From positions 1,054,001-1,118,000 of the forward strand of contig OZ241894.1 in assembly GCA_965203575.1 (NCBI GenBank): DNA of 64,000 nucleotides, given 5' to 3'. The notes beneath the pieces are model-generated. The model was not told the DNA's origin. It was given only the letters and a program-made list of their open reading frames with translations, and did not search any database. Source of the stretch: Aldehydirespirator sp965203575 (GTDB taxonomy: Bacteria > Actinomycetota > Acidimicrobiia > Acidimicrobiales > Aldehydirespiratoraceae). Made by a program: the position numbers and the translations under genes. Positions 16,500-24,152 of the stretch are shown one piece after another (positions within the stretch are counted from its first letter, which is position 1; the number at the start of each line of letters is the position of its first letter).

Positions 16500-18209
16500 A
16501 TGCCCGAGGCGCCCGGCGACACCGCGGCCGAAGGAGGCACCCGGCCGCTGGACTTCATCCGGGAGCAGGTCCGGGCCGACAACGCGGCCGGGACCTACGC
16601 CGGGCGGGTGCAGACCCGCTTCCCGCCCGAGCCCAACGGGTTCCTGCACATCGGCCACGCCAAGGCGGTGTGCCTCAACTTCGAGGTGGCCGCCGAGAAC
16701 GGCGGTGCCTGCCGGCTGCGCTTCGACGACACCAACCCCGAGGGCGAGGACGCCGCCTACGCGCGGGCCATAGCCGACGACATCGCCTGGCTGGGCTTCG
16801 AGCCCGACGGCCGGGCCGTCCACGCCTCCGACTACTTCGAGCGTCTCTACGGGTGGGCCGAGCATCTGGTGCAACAGGGACTGGCCTACGTGGACGACCA
16901 GGACGCCGAGACCATCTCGGCGACCAGGGGCGACTTCAGCACGCCGGGGGTCGAGAGCGGATGCCGGGACCGCTCGGTGGAGGAGAACCTGAGCCTGCTG
17001 CGGGGCATGCGGGCGGGGCGCTTCGGCAACGGTGAGAAGGTGCTGCGGGCCAAGATCGACATGGCCCACCCCAACATGCTGATGCGGGACCCGGTCATGT
17101 ACCGGATCCGCCACACCGCCCATTTCCGCACCGGCGACGCTTGGTGCATCTACCCCACCTACGACTGGGCTCACGGCCAGAGCGACGCCATCGAGGGCGT
17201 CACCCATTCGCTGTGCTCGCTGGAGTTCGACGCCCACCGACAGCTCTACGACTGGTACCTGGAGCACCTGCCCCTGCCCGGCGACCGTCCCCGCCAGTAC
17301 GAGTTCGCCCGCTTGAACCTGACCCACACCGTCATGTCGAAGCGGAAGCTGATCACGCTCGTCGCTGACGGCCTGGTGGACGGCTGGGACGACCCGCGGC
17401 TGCCCACGCTGAGGGGTCTGCGCCGCCGTGGCTACCCGCCCGAGGCGATTCGGGAGTTCTGCGCCCACATCGGCGTGGCCCGGGTCAATGGCGTGCACGA
17501 GATCGAGCTGTTGGAGTCGTTCGTGCGGGCCCACCTCAACCGCACCGCCCAGCGCCGCATGGCCGTGCTGCGCCCCTTGGAGGTGGTCATCACCAACTGG
17601 CCCGAAGGCCGCTTCCAGCAGCGCCGCGCGGTGAACAACCCCGAGGATCCGCTGGCGGGCAACCGGCTGGTGCCGTTCACCGAGCGGCTGTGGATCGAGC
17701 GCGACGACTTCATGCTCGACCCGCCCCGCAAGTTCTACCGGCTGGCACCAGGCCGGGAGGTGCGCCTGCGGGCCGGCTACTTCCTGCGCTGCAACGACGT
17801 CGAGACGGGCTCCGACGGGGAGGTCGTTCGGCTGTGGTGCACCTACGACCCGGAGACCGGTGGCGGTCAGGCCCCCGACGGGCGCAAGGTGCGGGCCACC
17901 ATCCACTGGGTGTCGGCCGACCATGCAGTGGACGCCACCGTGGCGCTCTATCACCGGCTCTTCACCGACCCGGTTCCCGGCGCCGACGGCCGCGACCCGC
18001 TGGAGTCGTACCACCCCGCCTCACGCGAGCTGATCGCCGGCGCCAAACTCGAGCCAGAGCTTAAGAAGACGGTGCCCGGCGAAGTGGTGCAGTTCGAGCG
18101 CCTCGGCTACTTCGCCCACGATCCCGGCACGCCCATGCTGTTCCACCGCACGGTCGGCCTCCGTGACGAGTGGGCCAACATCCAGAAGCGCCGCCAGCAA
18201 GGGTCCTGA
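16500..18209 (+). CDS. glnS: Glutaminyl-tRNA synthetase
   Basis: This 569-residue class I aminoacyl-tRNA synthetase attaches glutamine to tRNA-Gln in the cytoplasm. It has RFPPEPNGFLHIGHAKA (HIGH motif) at about residue 40, LRFDDTNPEGED, CIYPTYDWAHGQSDAIEGVTHSLCSLEF (key pieces: YDWAHG, THSLCSLEF) and VMSKRKL (KMSKS motif). These are specific for GlnRS rather than GluRS. The C-terminal anticodon-binding beta barrels (NWPEGRF, IERDDF, LRAGYFLRCND) are complete. GlnRS is uncommon in Actinobacteria, most of which form Gln-tRNA by GatCAB transamidation, so its presence is notable. The ATG follows one base after the stop of the truncated oxidoreductase. Confidence 0.93.
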   Translation: MPEAPGDTAAEGGTRPLDFIREQVRADNAAGTYAGRVQTRFPPEPNGFLHIGHAKAVCLNFEVAAENGGACRLRFDDTNPEGEDAAYARAIADDIAWLGFEPDGRAVHASDYFERLYGWAEHLVQQGLAYVDDQDAETISATRGDFSTPGVESGCRDRSVEENLSLLRGMRAGRFGNGEKVLRAKIDMAHPNMLMRDPVMYRIRHTAHFRTGDAWCIYPTYDWAHGQSDAIEGVTHSLCSLEFDAHRQLYDWYLEHLPLPGDRPRQYEFARLNLTHTVMSKRKLITLVADGLVDGWDDPRLPTLRGLRRRGYPPEAIREFCAHIGVARVNGVHEIELLESFVRAHLNRTAQRRMAVLRPLEVVITNWPEGRFQQRRAVNNPEDPLAGNRLVPFTERLWIERDDFMLDPPRKFYRLAPGREVRLRAGYFLRCNDVETGSDGEVVRLWCTYDPETGGGQAPDGRKVRATIHWVSADHAVDATVALYHRLFTDPVPGADGRDPLESYHPASRELIAGAKLEPELKKTVPGEVVQFERLGYFAHDPGTPMLFHRTVGLRDEWANIQKRRQQGS

Positions 18210-18214
18210 CCGTT

Positions 18215-19387
18215 GTGAGTCCCTGGATGCTGGAGGACGGTGTGCTCCACCTGAACCACGGGTCGTTCGGTGCGACCCCGGCGCCGGTGCTGGAGGCCCA
18301 GCAGCGGGTGCGCAGCCGGATGGAGGCCAACCCCACGAGGTACTTCCTGGGCGGCGACTACCAGCGGGAGCTGGACGCGGCCCGCCGGGCGGTGGCCGAC
18401 TTCGTGGGCGGTGACGAGGCCGGGCTTGTGTTCGTCAACAACGCCACCACAGGAGTGAACGCGGTGCTGCGGTCGCTGGAGCCGACCCTCGAGCCCGGCG
18501 ACGAGATCGTGGTCACCGACCACGAGTACAACGCCTGCCGCAACGCGGCAGCGGTGTCGGCGTCGCGGGCGGGGGCGCGGGTGGTGGCCGCACCGGTGCC
18601 GTTCCCGCTGGAGTCGCCCCAGCAGGTGGTGGACGCGGTGCTAGCCGCCGTGACCGGACGGACCCGCATCCTGCTGGTCGATGCGGTGACGTCGGCCACT
18701 GGGCTGGTGATGCCGATCGCGGAGATCGCCGCCGCACTGGAGCCCGATGTGCGGGTCCTGGTCGACGCAGCCCACGCGCCCGGGATGATCGACTTCGACG
18801 TGGCCACGTCGGGCGCCTCGTATCTCACGGCCAACTGTCACAAGTGGATGTGCTCGGCCAAGGGCGCCGGGTTCCTGTGGGTCCGACCCGACCGGCGCGA
18901 CGACATGTATCACTCGGTGATCAGCCATGGCTACAACGGCGGCTGGCTCTCCGCCGGCGGGCGCCTGCACGCCCAGTTCGACTGGACGGGGACCGACGAC
19001 CCGAGCGCCTGGCTGACCGTGCCCGACGCGCTGGACGCCGTGGCGGCCATGCACCCTGATGGCTGGCCCGGCGTCCGCAGATCGATCCGGGAGCTGTGCC
19101 TGGCCGGCCGCGGGATCCTTATCGACGCCCTGGGGATCGACCCGCCGGCTCCCGACGACATGATCGGGGCGATCGCCTCAGTGCCGGTGCCGCCCGCCGA
19201 CCACTCCGGCTCCGAGATCTTCGACCCGCTAATGGCTGCGCTGGAGCAGCGGCACGGGATTCAGGTGCCGGTCTTCATCTGGCCCGCGCCGCCCGACCGG
19301 CTGCTGCGGATCTCCGCCCACCTCTACAACGACCTGTCCCAGTACCAGCGCCTGGCCGAAGCCCTCACCACCGAACTGGCCCGCTAA
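18215..19387 (+). CDS. Class V aminotransferase, isopenicillin N epimerase-like
   Basis: This is a PLP-dependent fold-type I enzyme of about 390 residues. The N-terminus has HLNHGSFGATPAPVLEAQ, typical of the isopenicillin N epimerase / CefD-like branch. The cofactor aspartate is in VLVDAAHAPG, and the PLP lysine is in NCHKWMCSAKGAGFLW. The GTG at 18215 was chosen because it lies just after the glnS stop and before the first conserved residues. The ATG at 18227 is also possible. It follows glnS by five bases and is probably cotranscribed. Family members act as epimerases, cysteine desulfurase-like enzymes or ergothioneine-type lyases, and the substrate is not known. Confidence 0.85.
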   Translation: MSPWMLEDGVLHLNHGSFGATPAPVLEAQQRVRSRMEANPTRYFLGGDYQRELDAARRAVADFVGGDEAGLVFVNNATTGVNAVLRSLEPTLEPGDEIVVTDHEYNACRNAAAVSASRAGARVVAAPVPFPLESPQQVVDAVLAAVTGRTRILLVDAVTSATGLVMPIAEIAAALEPDVRVLVDAAHAPGMIDFDVATSGASYLTANCHKWMCSAKGAGFLWVRPDRRDDMYHSVISHGYNGGWLSAGGRLHAQFDWTGTDDPSAWLTVPDALDAVAAMHPDGWPGVRRSIRELCLAGRGILIDALGIDPPAPDDMIGAIASVPVPPADHSGSEIFDPLMAALEQRHGIQVPVFIWPAPPDRLLRISAHLYNDLSQYQRLAEALTTELAR

Positions 19388-19555
19388 CCGCCCGGGCCGG
19401 CCTCCCGCCGACCGGGAGCTACCGGCCCACATCAAGCTCACTGAGATCGACCTTCGGCGTCTTCAGACCCAACTCCTAACGGGACACGGCTGCCCACGGC
19501 GGCCGTCGGCATCCCGCCGGTGGTCCAGCCCGAGCCGGATCTACAACTGTGCGAG

Positions 19556-19648
19556 CTAGCCGACGAGGATTCGGACCAGGATCACGACTGCCGCCGCGAT
19601 CAGCGTCCAGAAGATCACCAACAACCAATCCCGGCGAGCCGACCCCAT
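19556..19648 (-). CDS. Possible 30-residue single-span membrane peptide
   Basis: The frame starts at ATG 19648 and encodes a basic N-terminus (MGSARRDW) followed by one continuous hydrophobic stretch (LLVIFWTLIAAAVVILV) and RILVG. This is the layout of small bitopic membrane proteins. There is no good ribosome-binding site and no neighbour on the same strand, so coding status is uncertain. Confidence 0.3.
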   Translation of the reverse strand: MGSARRDWLLVIFWTLIAAAVVILVRILVG

Positions 19649-19686
19649 CTCAGCAGGATCCCATGTCAGCAGAGGTCGGGGGCGCC

Positions 19687-19726
19687 GGGGCTTCTGACGG
19701 GGTACTCGTCAGAGATACGAAGCCCC
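19687..19726. repeat. Nested inverted repeat
   Basis: The outer arms GGGGCTTC (19687-19694) and GAAGCCCC (19719-19726) enclose the inner arms TCTGACG and CGTCAGA. It could form a 13-14 bp hairpin in DNA or RNA. No U tract follows on either strand. Confidence 0.55.
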
Positions 19727-19801
19727 AGCAACCCCCGGCAAGGCTCGAGCCATCCGCTAGGGACATGAGCTACCCCGCGGGGCCGGAACCCGTCGGCTGA
19801 G

Positions 19802-19872
19802 ACGGTGGCGGGGGGCCTGTGCAATCCAAGTCACCCACGTCACGCAAGGACTGCACAGAACCCCCCACCGTG
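19802..19872. repeat. Long interrupted inverted repeat
   Basis: The left arm ACGGTGGCGGGGGGCC and GTGCA-ATCC pairs with the right arm GGACTGCAC and CCCCCCACCGT across a 20-base loop that itself contains CACCCACGTCACG. The pairing is about 20 bp with small bulges. It may be a fold-back element or the end pair of a degenerate mobile element. Confidence 0.5.
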
Positions 19873-20220
19873 GTGCTCGACCCAATCGAAGGCAACGCTG
19901 GTACGAGTTGCCGGCGGAACTGTCGAGCACCTCTCCCACCGCGCCAGTGGTTGACGTCTTGGGATGACGACGTCACAACTGGTGCTCGGCCTGCCGGCTC
20001 CCGTTCCCTGGGGGTCACGAGGGTGCTCCGTAGGCAGGCTGGGAGAGGACCAAGGGACAAGAAGGGCAGGCATCAGGAACCTGTTCCAGACACGCATGAA
20101 TGATGGTGGATCAATCAATCATGTGCAAGTGATCCGTGGAGTGGCTGTGTGGATCAGCATGTGACAGAGGCTGCGCGGCCTTTGCTGCGGACTCTGGAGA
20201 CTGCGCTCTAGTGCTTCGAC

Positions 20221-21648
20221 CTACCAGTTTGCAGCAATATATTGGGTCTCGCAGAACTCGTAGATGCCCTCCGACGCGCCCTCGCGGCCCAGCCCGGACT
20301 GCTTCATGCCGCCGAAGGGAGCGGCCGGGTCCGACACCGCGCCCCGGTTGAGGCCGACCATGCCGGCCTCGATGCGCTCGCTCACATGCAGGCCCCTGGC
20401 CAGGTCCTCGGTGTACACGTAGCCGATCAGACCCATCTCGGTGTCGTTGGCCGCCGCGATCATGGCGTCGGTGTCGGTGAAGCTGGTCACCGGGGCGACC
20501 GGTCCGAAGATCTCCTCCCGGGTGATGGGCGCGGCCGGATCCACCCCTCCGAGCACGGTTGGCTCGTAGAAGAAGCCGGGCCCGCCGAGGGCGGAGCCGC
20601 CGGTGACCGCGCTGGCCCCGCCGTTGATGGCGCCCTGCACGAGCCGGTCGATGTTGGCCACCGCACCGGGGTTGATCATCGGGCCGCAGGTCACGTCGGG
20701 GTCGAACCCGCTGCCCACCTTCATCGACCCCATGGCCGCGGCCAGCCGCTCCACGAACTCGTCATGCACCGGCGCCTCCACGAAGAACCGGTTGGCCGCG
20801 GTGCAGGTCTCAGCCGAGTGGCGCATCTTGGCCACCATCGCGCCATCGACAGCCGCCTCCAGATCGGCGTCGGCGAACACCACGAAGGGCGCGTTGCCTC
20901 CCAACTCCATCACCGTCTTGAGGATCCGGTCGGCGCAGCGGCGCAGCAAGACCCGTCCCACTTCGGTGGAACCGGTGAACGACACCATACGCACGGCTCG
21001 ATGGTCCACCGCAGCGTCGAACCAGGGACCCGACGCGGCAGTGGGCACCAGGTTGACCACGCCGGGCGGCACCCCGGCCTCCGCCAGCAACTCGCCGACC
21101 CGGAGGGCAGTGAGGGGCGCCTCTCGGGGCGGCTTGACGACCACAGTGTTGCCCGCGCCCAGCGCGGGGGCCAGTTTGCGGGTGATCATGGCCGCCGGGA
21201 AGTTCCACGGGGTGATCATCACCACCACCCCCACCGGCGGGTGGCGGGTGATGATGCGCTTGTCGCCGCCCGGGGCGGTGCCGATCGTGCCGTGGATGCG
21301 CACGGTCTCCTCGGCGTTCCAGCGGAAGAACTCGGCCGCGTAGGCCACCTCCCCCACCGCGTCCGCCCGGGGCTTGCCGTGCTCGAGGGTGATCAGGTCG
21401 GCCAGCTCGTCGGAGTGCTCCATGAGGATCCGGTGGCAGTCGCGCAGGATCTCTGAGCGGACCCGGGGTGCGGCCGCGGCCCAGGCGGGCTGAGCGGCGG
21501 CGGCCGCGTCGCAGGCCGCGACGGCCTCGGCCGGGCCGCCCGCCGCCACCTCGGCGATGCCGTCCCCGGTAGCCGGGTCGAGCACCTCGATCCGCTCGGC
21601 GTCGGGTCCGTCGGTCCAGCGCCCGTCGATGAGCATCTGTGTCTGCAT
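20221..21648 (-). CDS. NAD(P)-dependent aldehyde dehydrogenase, succinate-semialdehyde dehydrogenase-like
   Basis: This 475-residue ALDH-superfamily enzyme has the cofactor region ITPWNFPAAMITRKLAPALGAG, FTGSTEVG, the catalytic glutamate in VMELGGNAPFVVF, the catalytic cysteine in ETCTAANRFFV, and EEIFGPVAPV. The start region MLIDGRWTDG and the GGMKQSGLGREGASEGIYEF ending resemble GabD-type succinate-semialdehyde dehydrogenases. This fits the context, because the homoprotocatechuate pathway encoded next door yields succinic semialdehyde, and oxidation to succinate would feed it to the TCA cycle. The ATG at 21648 (MQTQMLIDG) was chosen over longer in-frame starts that run into hpaE. It is four bases from the hpaE stop, so it is the last gene of the leftward operon. 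Confidence 0.85.
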   Translation of the reverse strand: MQTQMLIDGRWTDGPDAERIEVLDPATGDGIAEVAAGGPAEAVAACDAAAAAQPAWAAAAPRVRSEILRDCHRILMEHSDELADLITLEHGKPRADAVGEVAYAAEFFRWNAEETVRIHGTIGTAPGGDKRIITRHPPVGVVVMITPWNFPAAMITRKLAPALGAGNTVVVKPPREAPLTALRVGELLAEAGVPPGVVNLVPTAASGPWFDAAVDHRAVRMVSFTGSTEVGRVLLRRCADRILKTVMELGGNAPFVVFADADLEAAVDGAMVAKMRHSAETCTAANRFFVEAPVHDEFVERLAAAMGSMKVGSGFDPDVTCGPMINPGAVANIDRLVQGAINGGASAVTGGSALGGPGFFYEPTVLGGVDPAAPITREEIFGPVAPVTSFTDTDAMIAAANDTEMGLIGYVYTEDLARGLHVSERIEAGMVGLNRGAVSDPAAPFGGMKQSGLGREGASEGIYEFCETQYIAANW

Positions 21649-21652
21649 GGCG

Positions 21653-23191
21653 TCAGCCTCCGAGCTTGGGGATGGAGTGGCCGCGGTAGGCGACGGCCAC
21701 GTTCTTGGTCTCCATGTAGAAGTCGAAGCTCCAGTCGCCGCCGTCGCGACCGATTCCGCTGCGCTTGGTACCCCCGAACGGTGTGGGGAGGTGGCGCACG
21801 TTCTGGGAGTTGACCCACACCATGCCCACGTCGACGGCATCGGCCACCCGGTGGGCCCGGCCCACGTCGTCAGTCCACACGTAGGCGGCCAGCCCGTAGT
21901 CGGTGTCGTTGGCGAGAGCCACCGCGTCGGCCTCATCCTCGAAGGCGATGGCGGTGAGGGCCGGGCCGAAGATCTCCTCGCGGGCTATGCGCATGTCGTT
22001 GGTGGCTCCGGCAAATAGCACGGGGGCGACGAAGTTGCCCCCGGCTGGTGCGCCGGCCCAACCAGTGCCCTCAATCACGGTGGCGCCTTCTGCCGAGGCC
22101 AGCTCGATATAGCTGCGCACCTTGTCGCAGTGGCGGGGGTGGATCAGCGGGCCGATCACGGTGCCGGGATCGAGCGGGTGCCCGACGCAGATGTTGCGCA
22201 GCTTGGCCGCGAGCTGTTCGGTGAAGTCGTCGTAGATGCTGCGCTGCACCAGCAGGCGGCTGGAGCTGGTGCAGCGCTCCCCGTTGAGGCTGTAGATCAT
22301 GAACACCGCGGCGTCGAGAGCGCGGTCGAGATCGGCGTCGTCGAACACGATCACCGGGTTCTTGCCGCCCAACTCGAAGTGAAGCCGCTTGAGGGTGGCC
22401 GCCGACTGGGCCTGGATGAGCGACCCGGTGGCCGACTCCCCCACGAAGGCGATGGCCGCGATGTCGGGGTTCTCGGTCAGGACCCGGCCCGCGGTCTCGC
22501 CCGTGCCGTGGACCACGTTGAGCACGCCGGGAGGCAGGCCGGCGTCGAGCGCGATCTCGGCCAGCAGGCACGCCGTGAACGGGCTCCACTCCGCCGGCTT
22601 GTGCACCACCGTGCAGCCCGCGGCCAGCGCGGGGGCGATCTTCCAGGTGGACAGCATGAACGGCGTGTTCCAGGGGGTGATCACTCCGACCGGGCCGATG
22701 GCGCGGCGGCTGGTGTAGTTGAGGTGATGGGCCGACGGCAGGGCGAGCCCGTCGGACGCCGCCGGGGCCCGGTCGGCGAAGAACCTGAAGTTCTCCGCGC
22801 CCCGAAGCGCGGCCGACGACATGAAGCGGATGGCCTGTCCGGTGTCCACCGACTCGACCACCGCGATCTCGTCGGCTCGGGCCACGATGGCGTCGGCGAC
22901 CGCGTGCAGGATGCGCTTGCGCTGCTCACCGGGCGTGCCCGACCACGCCACGAAGCTCTCCCGGGCCGCTTCAGCCGCGACGGCGACATCGGCCGCGTCC
23001 CCGGCAGACACGTCTCCCAGGTGCATACCGTCGATGGGCGACGCGTTGGCGAAGGTCTCGCCCGACGCGCTCGGAGTTGGCTCCCCATCAATGAGGTGCA
23101 GCGTCGGCCCGGCCGCGAAGCGGGCCAGATGCCGCCCGGCGGAGGCGAGGTTGTCCTCGAAGCTGGTGGCTGGGCTACCTGCCGTTGCCAT
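21653..23191 (-). CDS. hpaE: 5-carboxymethyl-2-hydroxymuconate semialdehyde dehydrogenase
   Basis: This 512-residue ALDH-family protein has the features of HpaE: THLIDGEPTPS-like start (HLIDGE), ITPWNTPFMLSTWKIAPALA, PAEWSPFTACLLAEIA, FVGESATGSLIQ, catalytic glutamate in FELGGKNPVIVFDDADLDRA (read as two motifs, ELGGKNP and DDADLDRA), and catalytic cysteine in LNGERCTSSSRLL. It ends in MKRSGIGRDGG-like GGTKRSGIGRDGG. The enzyme oxidises the ring-cleavage product of homoprotocatechuate to 5-carboxymethyl-2-hydroxymuconate. The ATG at 23191 lies 13 bases after hicB. hpaF is upstream in the same unit and hpaH and an hpaG-like gene are in the divergent unit, which supports the pathway call. Confidence 0.85.
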   Translation of the reverse strand: MATAGSPATSFEDNLASAGRHLARFAAGPTLHLIDGEPTPSASGETFANASPIDGMHLGDVSAGDAADVAVAAEAARESFVAWSGTPGEQRKRILHAVADAIVARADEIAVVESVDTGQAIRFMSSAALRGAENFRFFADRAPAASDGLALPSAHHLNYTSRRAIGPVGVITPWNTPFMLSTWKIAPALAAGCTVVHKPAEWSPFTACLLAEIALDAGLPPGVLNVVHGTGETAGRVLTENPDIAAIAFVGESATGSLIQAQSAATLKRLHFELGGKNPVIVFDDADLDRALDAAVFMIYSLNGERCTSSSRLLVQRSIYDDFTEQLAAKLRNICVGHPLDPGTVIGPLIHPRHCDKVRSYIELASAEGATVIEGTGWAGAPAGGNFVAPVLFAGATNDMRIAREEIFGPALTAIAFEDEADAVALANDTDYGLAAYVWTDDVGRAHRVADAVDVGMVWVNSQNVRHLPTPFGGTKRSGIGRDGGDWSFDFYMETKNVAVAYRGHSIPKLGG

Positions 23192-23204
23192 GGCCCGTCT
23201 CGAG

Positions 23205-23444
23205 TCAGCCCGCCTGCTGAGTCTCCACAGGCAGATGCGACGGTGCCACGGGGTCGATGCCGAGTTCGACACAGCCTTGGAGATAGACATCGATTGAGGC
23301 GCAGAACTCGCGCTTGATCCCCTCCACGTCCGTCGCTTCGGCGTTCGCGACGGGATACGGACCGCTGTTCACCACTCTCGCGTGCAGCACTTCGGACTCG
23401 TCGTCGTAGACAACCTCACCGATGTAGCCCTTGTACTCCAGCAT
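23205..23444 (-). CDS. hicB: HicB-family antitoxin, short form
   Basis: This 79-residue protein begins MLEYKGYIGEVVYDDES and contains REFCASIDVYLQGC, matching the partial-RNase-H-fold domain of HicB antitoxins that neutralise HicA. The usual C-terminal DNA-binding helix-turn-helix or ribbon-helix-helix segment is absent. The protein ends about 20 residues after the fold, so it may not autoregulate. It overlaps hicA by one base within ATGA, with toxin gene first, the normal order for hicAB. It lies between hpaF and hpaE in one leftward unit. Confidence 0.8.
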   Translation of the reverse strand: MLEYKGYIGEVVYDDESEVLHARVVNSGPYPVANAEATDVEGIKREFCASIDVYLQGCVELGIDPVAPSHLPVETQQAG

Positions 23445-23695
23445 CAGTCCTCTCCGATGCGCTCGATGAACCTGGCGATGTCGCGGACGGTGTGGCGCCC
23501 GACCTCGGGGCGGGGGTGGGGCCGGTGCACCACCATCGAATCAGCGCCCTTCGTCAACTGCACCCTGGAGCCCGCCCTCTCGACCAGAACGACTCCCAGG
23601 GCCGCCAGCAGTGACTCAATCTCCACCCACTTGATGTCGGCCGGAGTGGGCGTCGCCCGCATCCGCTCCAGCGTCCGCGTATGCCGTCGCCGCAT
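23444..23695 (-). CDS. hicA: HicA-family toxin (mRNA interferase)
   Basis: This 83-residue protein has the HicA double-stranded-RNA-binding-like fold pattern: HTRTLERMRATPTPADIKW, VESLLAALGVVLVE, GSRVQL, then VVHRPHPRPEVGRHTVRDIARFIE (seen as VVHRPHP and TVRDIARFI). HicA cleaves mRNA when free of HicB, and the histidine in the HRPHP segment is the candidate catalytic residue in this branch. Its ATG is one base past the hpaF stop, and it overlaps hicB, so toxin, antitoxin and hpa genes are very likely on one transcript. Confidence 0.82.
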   Translation of the reverse strand: MRRRHTRTLERMRATPTPADIKWVEIESLLAALGVVLVERAGSRVQLTKGADSMVVHRPHPRPEVGRHTVRDIARFIERIGED

Positions 23696-23696
23696 T

Positions 23697-24089
23697 CTAC
23701 CGGTCGGGCTGGGCGAGGTGGGTGCGGATGTGGTTGCGGTTGATGCGCATGGTCGGGTCGATCAACTGGGCTTCGGCGCTGATGGCCACGGGGTGGTCGG
23801 ACTGGAGCGGTGCCAACACCTCGTCGACGGTGTCGACGATTCGGGTCAGGAACCGCTGGACAGCCTCCGGCTCCCGGCCGGGTCCGATGCGAGCGGTCAC
23901 GTACACGAAGCCGTAGGCCGGGTTCCCGTCAGCGATGCGGTAGTGGTCGCGGGGCGTGGCCCGGGTGCGGAGGGCGTCGAGGGCGGGCAGCCCGTCGTCC
24001 AGGGCCGCTCGATGGACCTCAGCCACGAGGGCGTCCATGTCGGTCAGGTCGGCAAGGTTGGCGGAGTGTTCGATGATGATGTGAGGCAT
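23697..24089 (-). CDS. hpaF: 5-carboxymethyl-2-hydroxymuconate delta-isomerase
   Basis: This 130-residue member of the tautomerase superfamily begins Met-Pro (MPHIIIEHSANL). The proline, exposed after methionine removal, is the catalytic base of the family. The segments LRTRATPRDHYRIADG, FVYVTARIGPGRE and PVAISAEAQLIDPTMRINRN match CHMI (HpaF/HpcD). It converts 5-carboxymethyl-2-hydroxymuconate to the 2-oxo form in homoprotocatechuate breakdown. The ATG at 24089 is fixed by the required Pro at position 2. It is the first gene of the leftward hpaF-hicA-hicB-hpaE-ALDH unit. Confidence 0.87.
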   Translation of the reverse strand: MPHIIIEHSANLADLTDMDALVAEVHRAALDDGLPALDALRTRATPRDHYRIADGNPAYGFVYVTARIGPGREPEAVQRFLTRIVDTVDEVLAPLQSDHPVAISAEAQLIDPTMRINRNHIRTHLAQPDR

Positions 24090-24152
24090 GGGCGTTCCCG
24101 TCCGCCACGATTGTACGGTTCCGTCCTCTGCCGCCGATTCCCGAGGTTGTGC
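24090..24152. promoter_or_regulatory. Divergent promoter region between the two hpa units
   Basis: Only 63 bases separate hpaF (leftward) from the FAH-family gene (rightward), so both promoters and any shared operator must be here. TTGTACGG at about 24,111 is a candidate -35-like or operator element. No regulator gene is adjacent. Confidence 0.4.

Larger units (their letters stand above)
19388..20220. other. 833-base stretch without a clear gene, rich in inverted repeats
   Basis: No recognisable protein family is encoded in any frame. The stretch contains a 30-codon membrane-peptide frame and two strong inverted repeats (listed separately). It also has a GTTGACGTC ... GACGTCACAAC pair at about 19,948-19,980. 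The pattern is compatible with the remains of a small mobile element or with structured RNA, but nothing was recognised. Confidence 0.4.
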
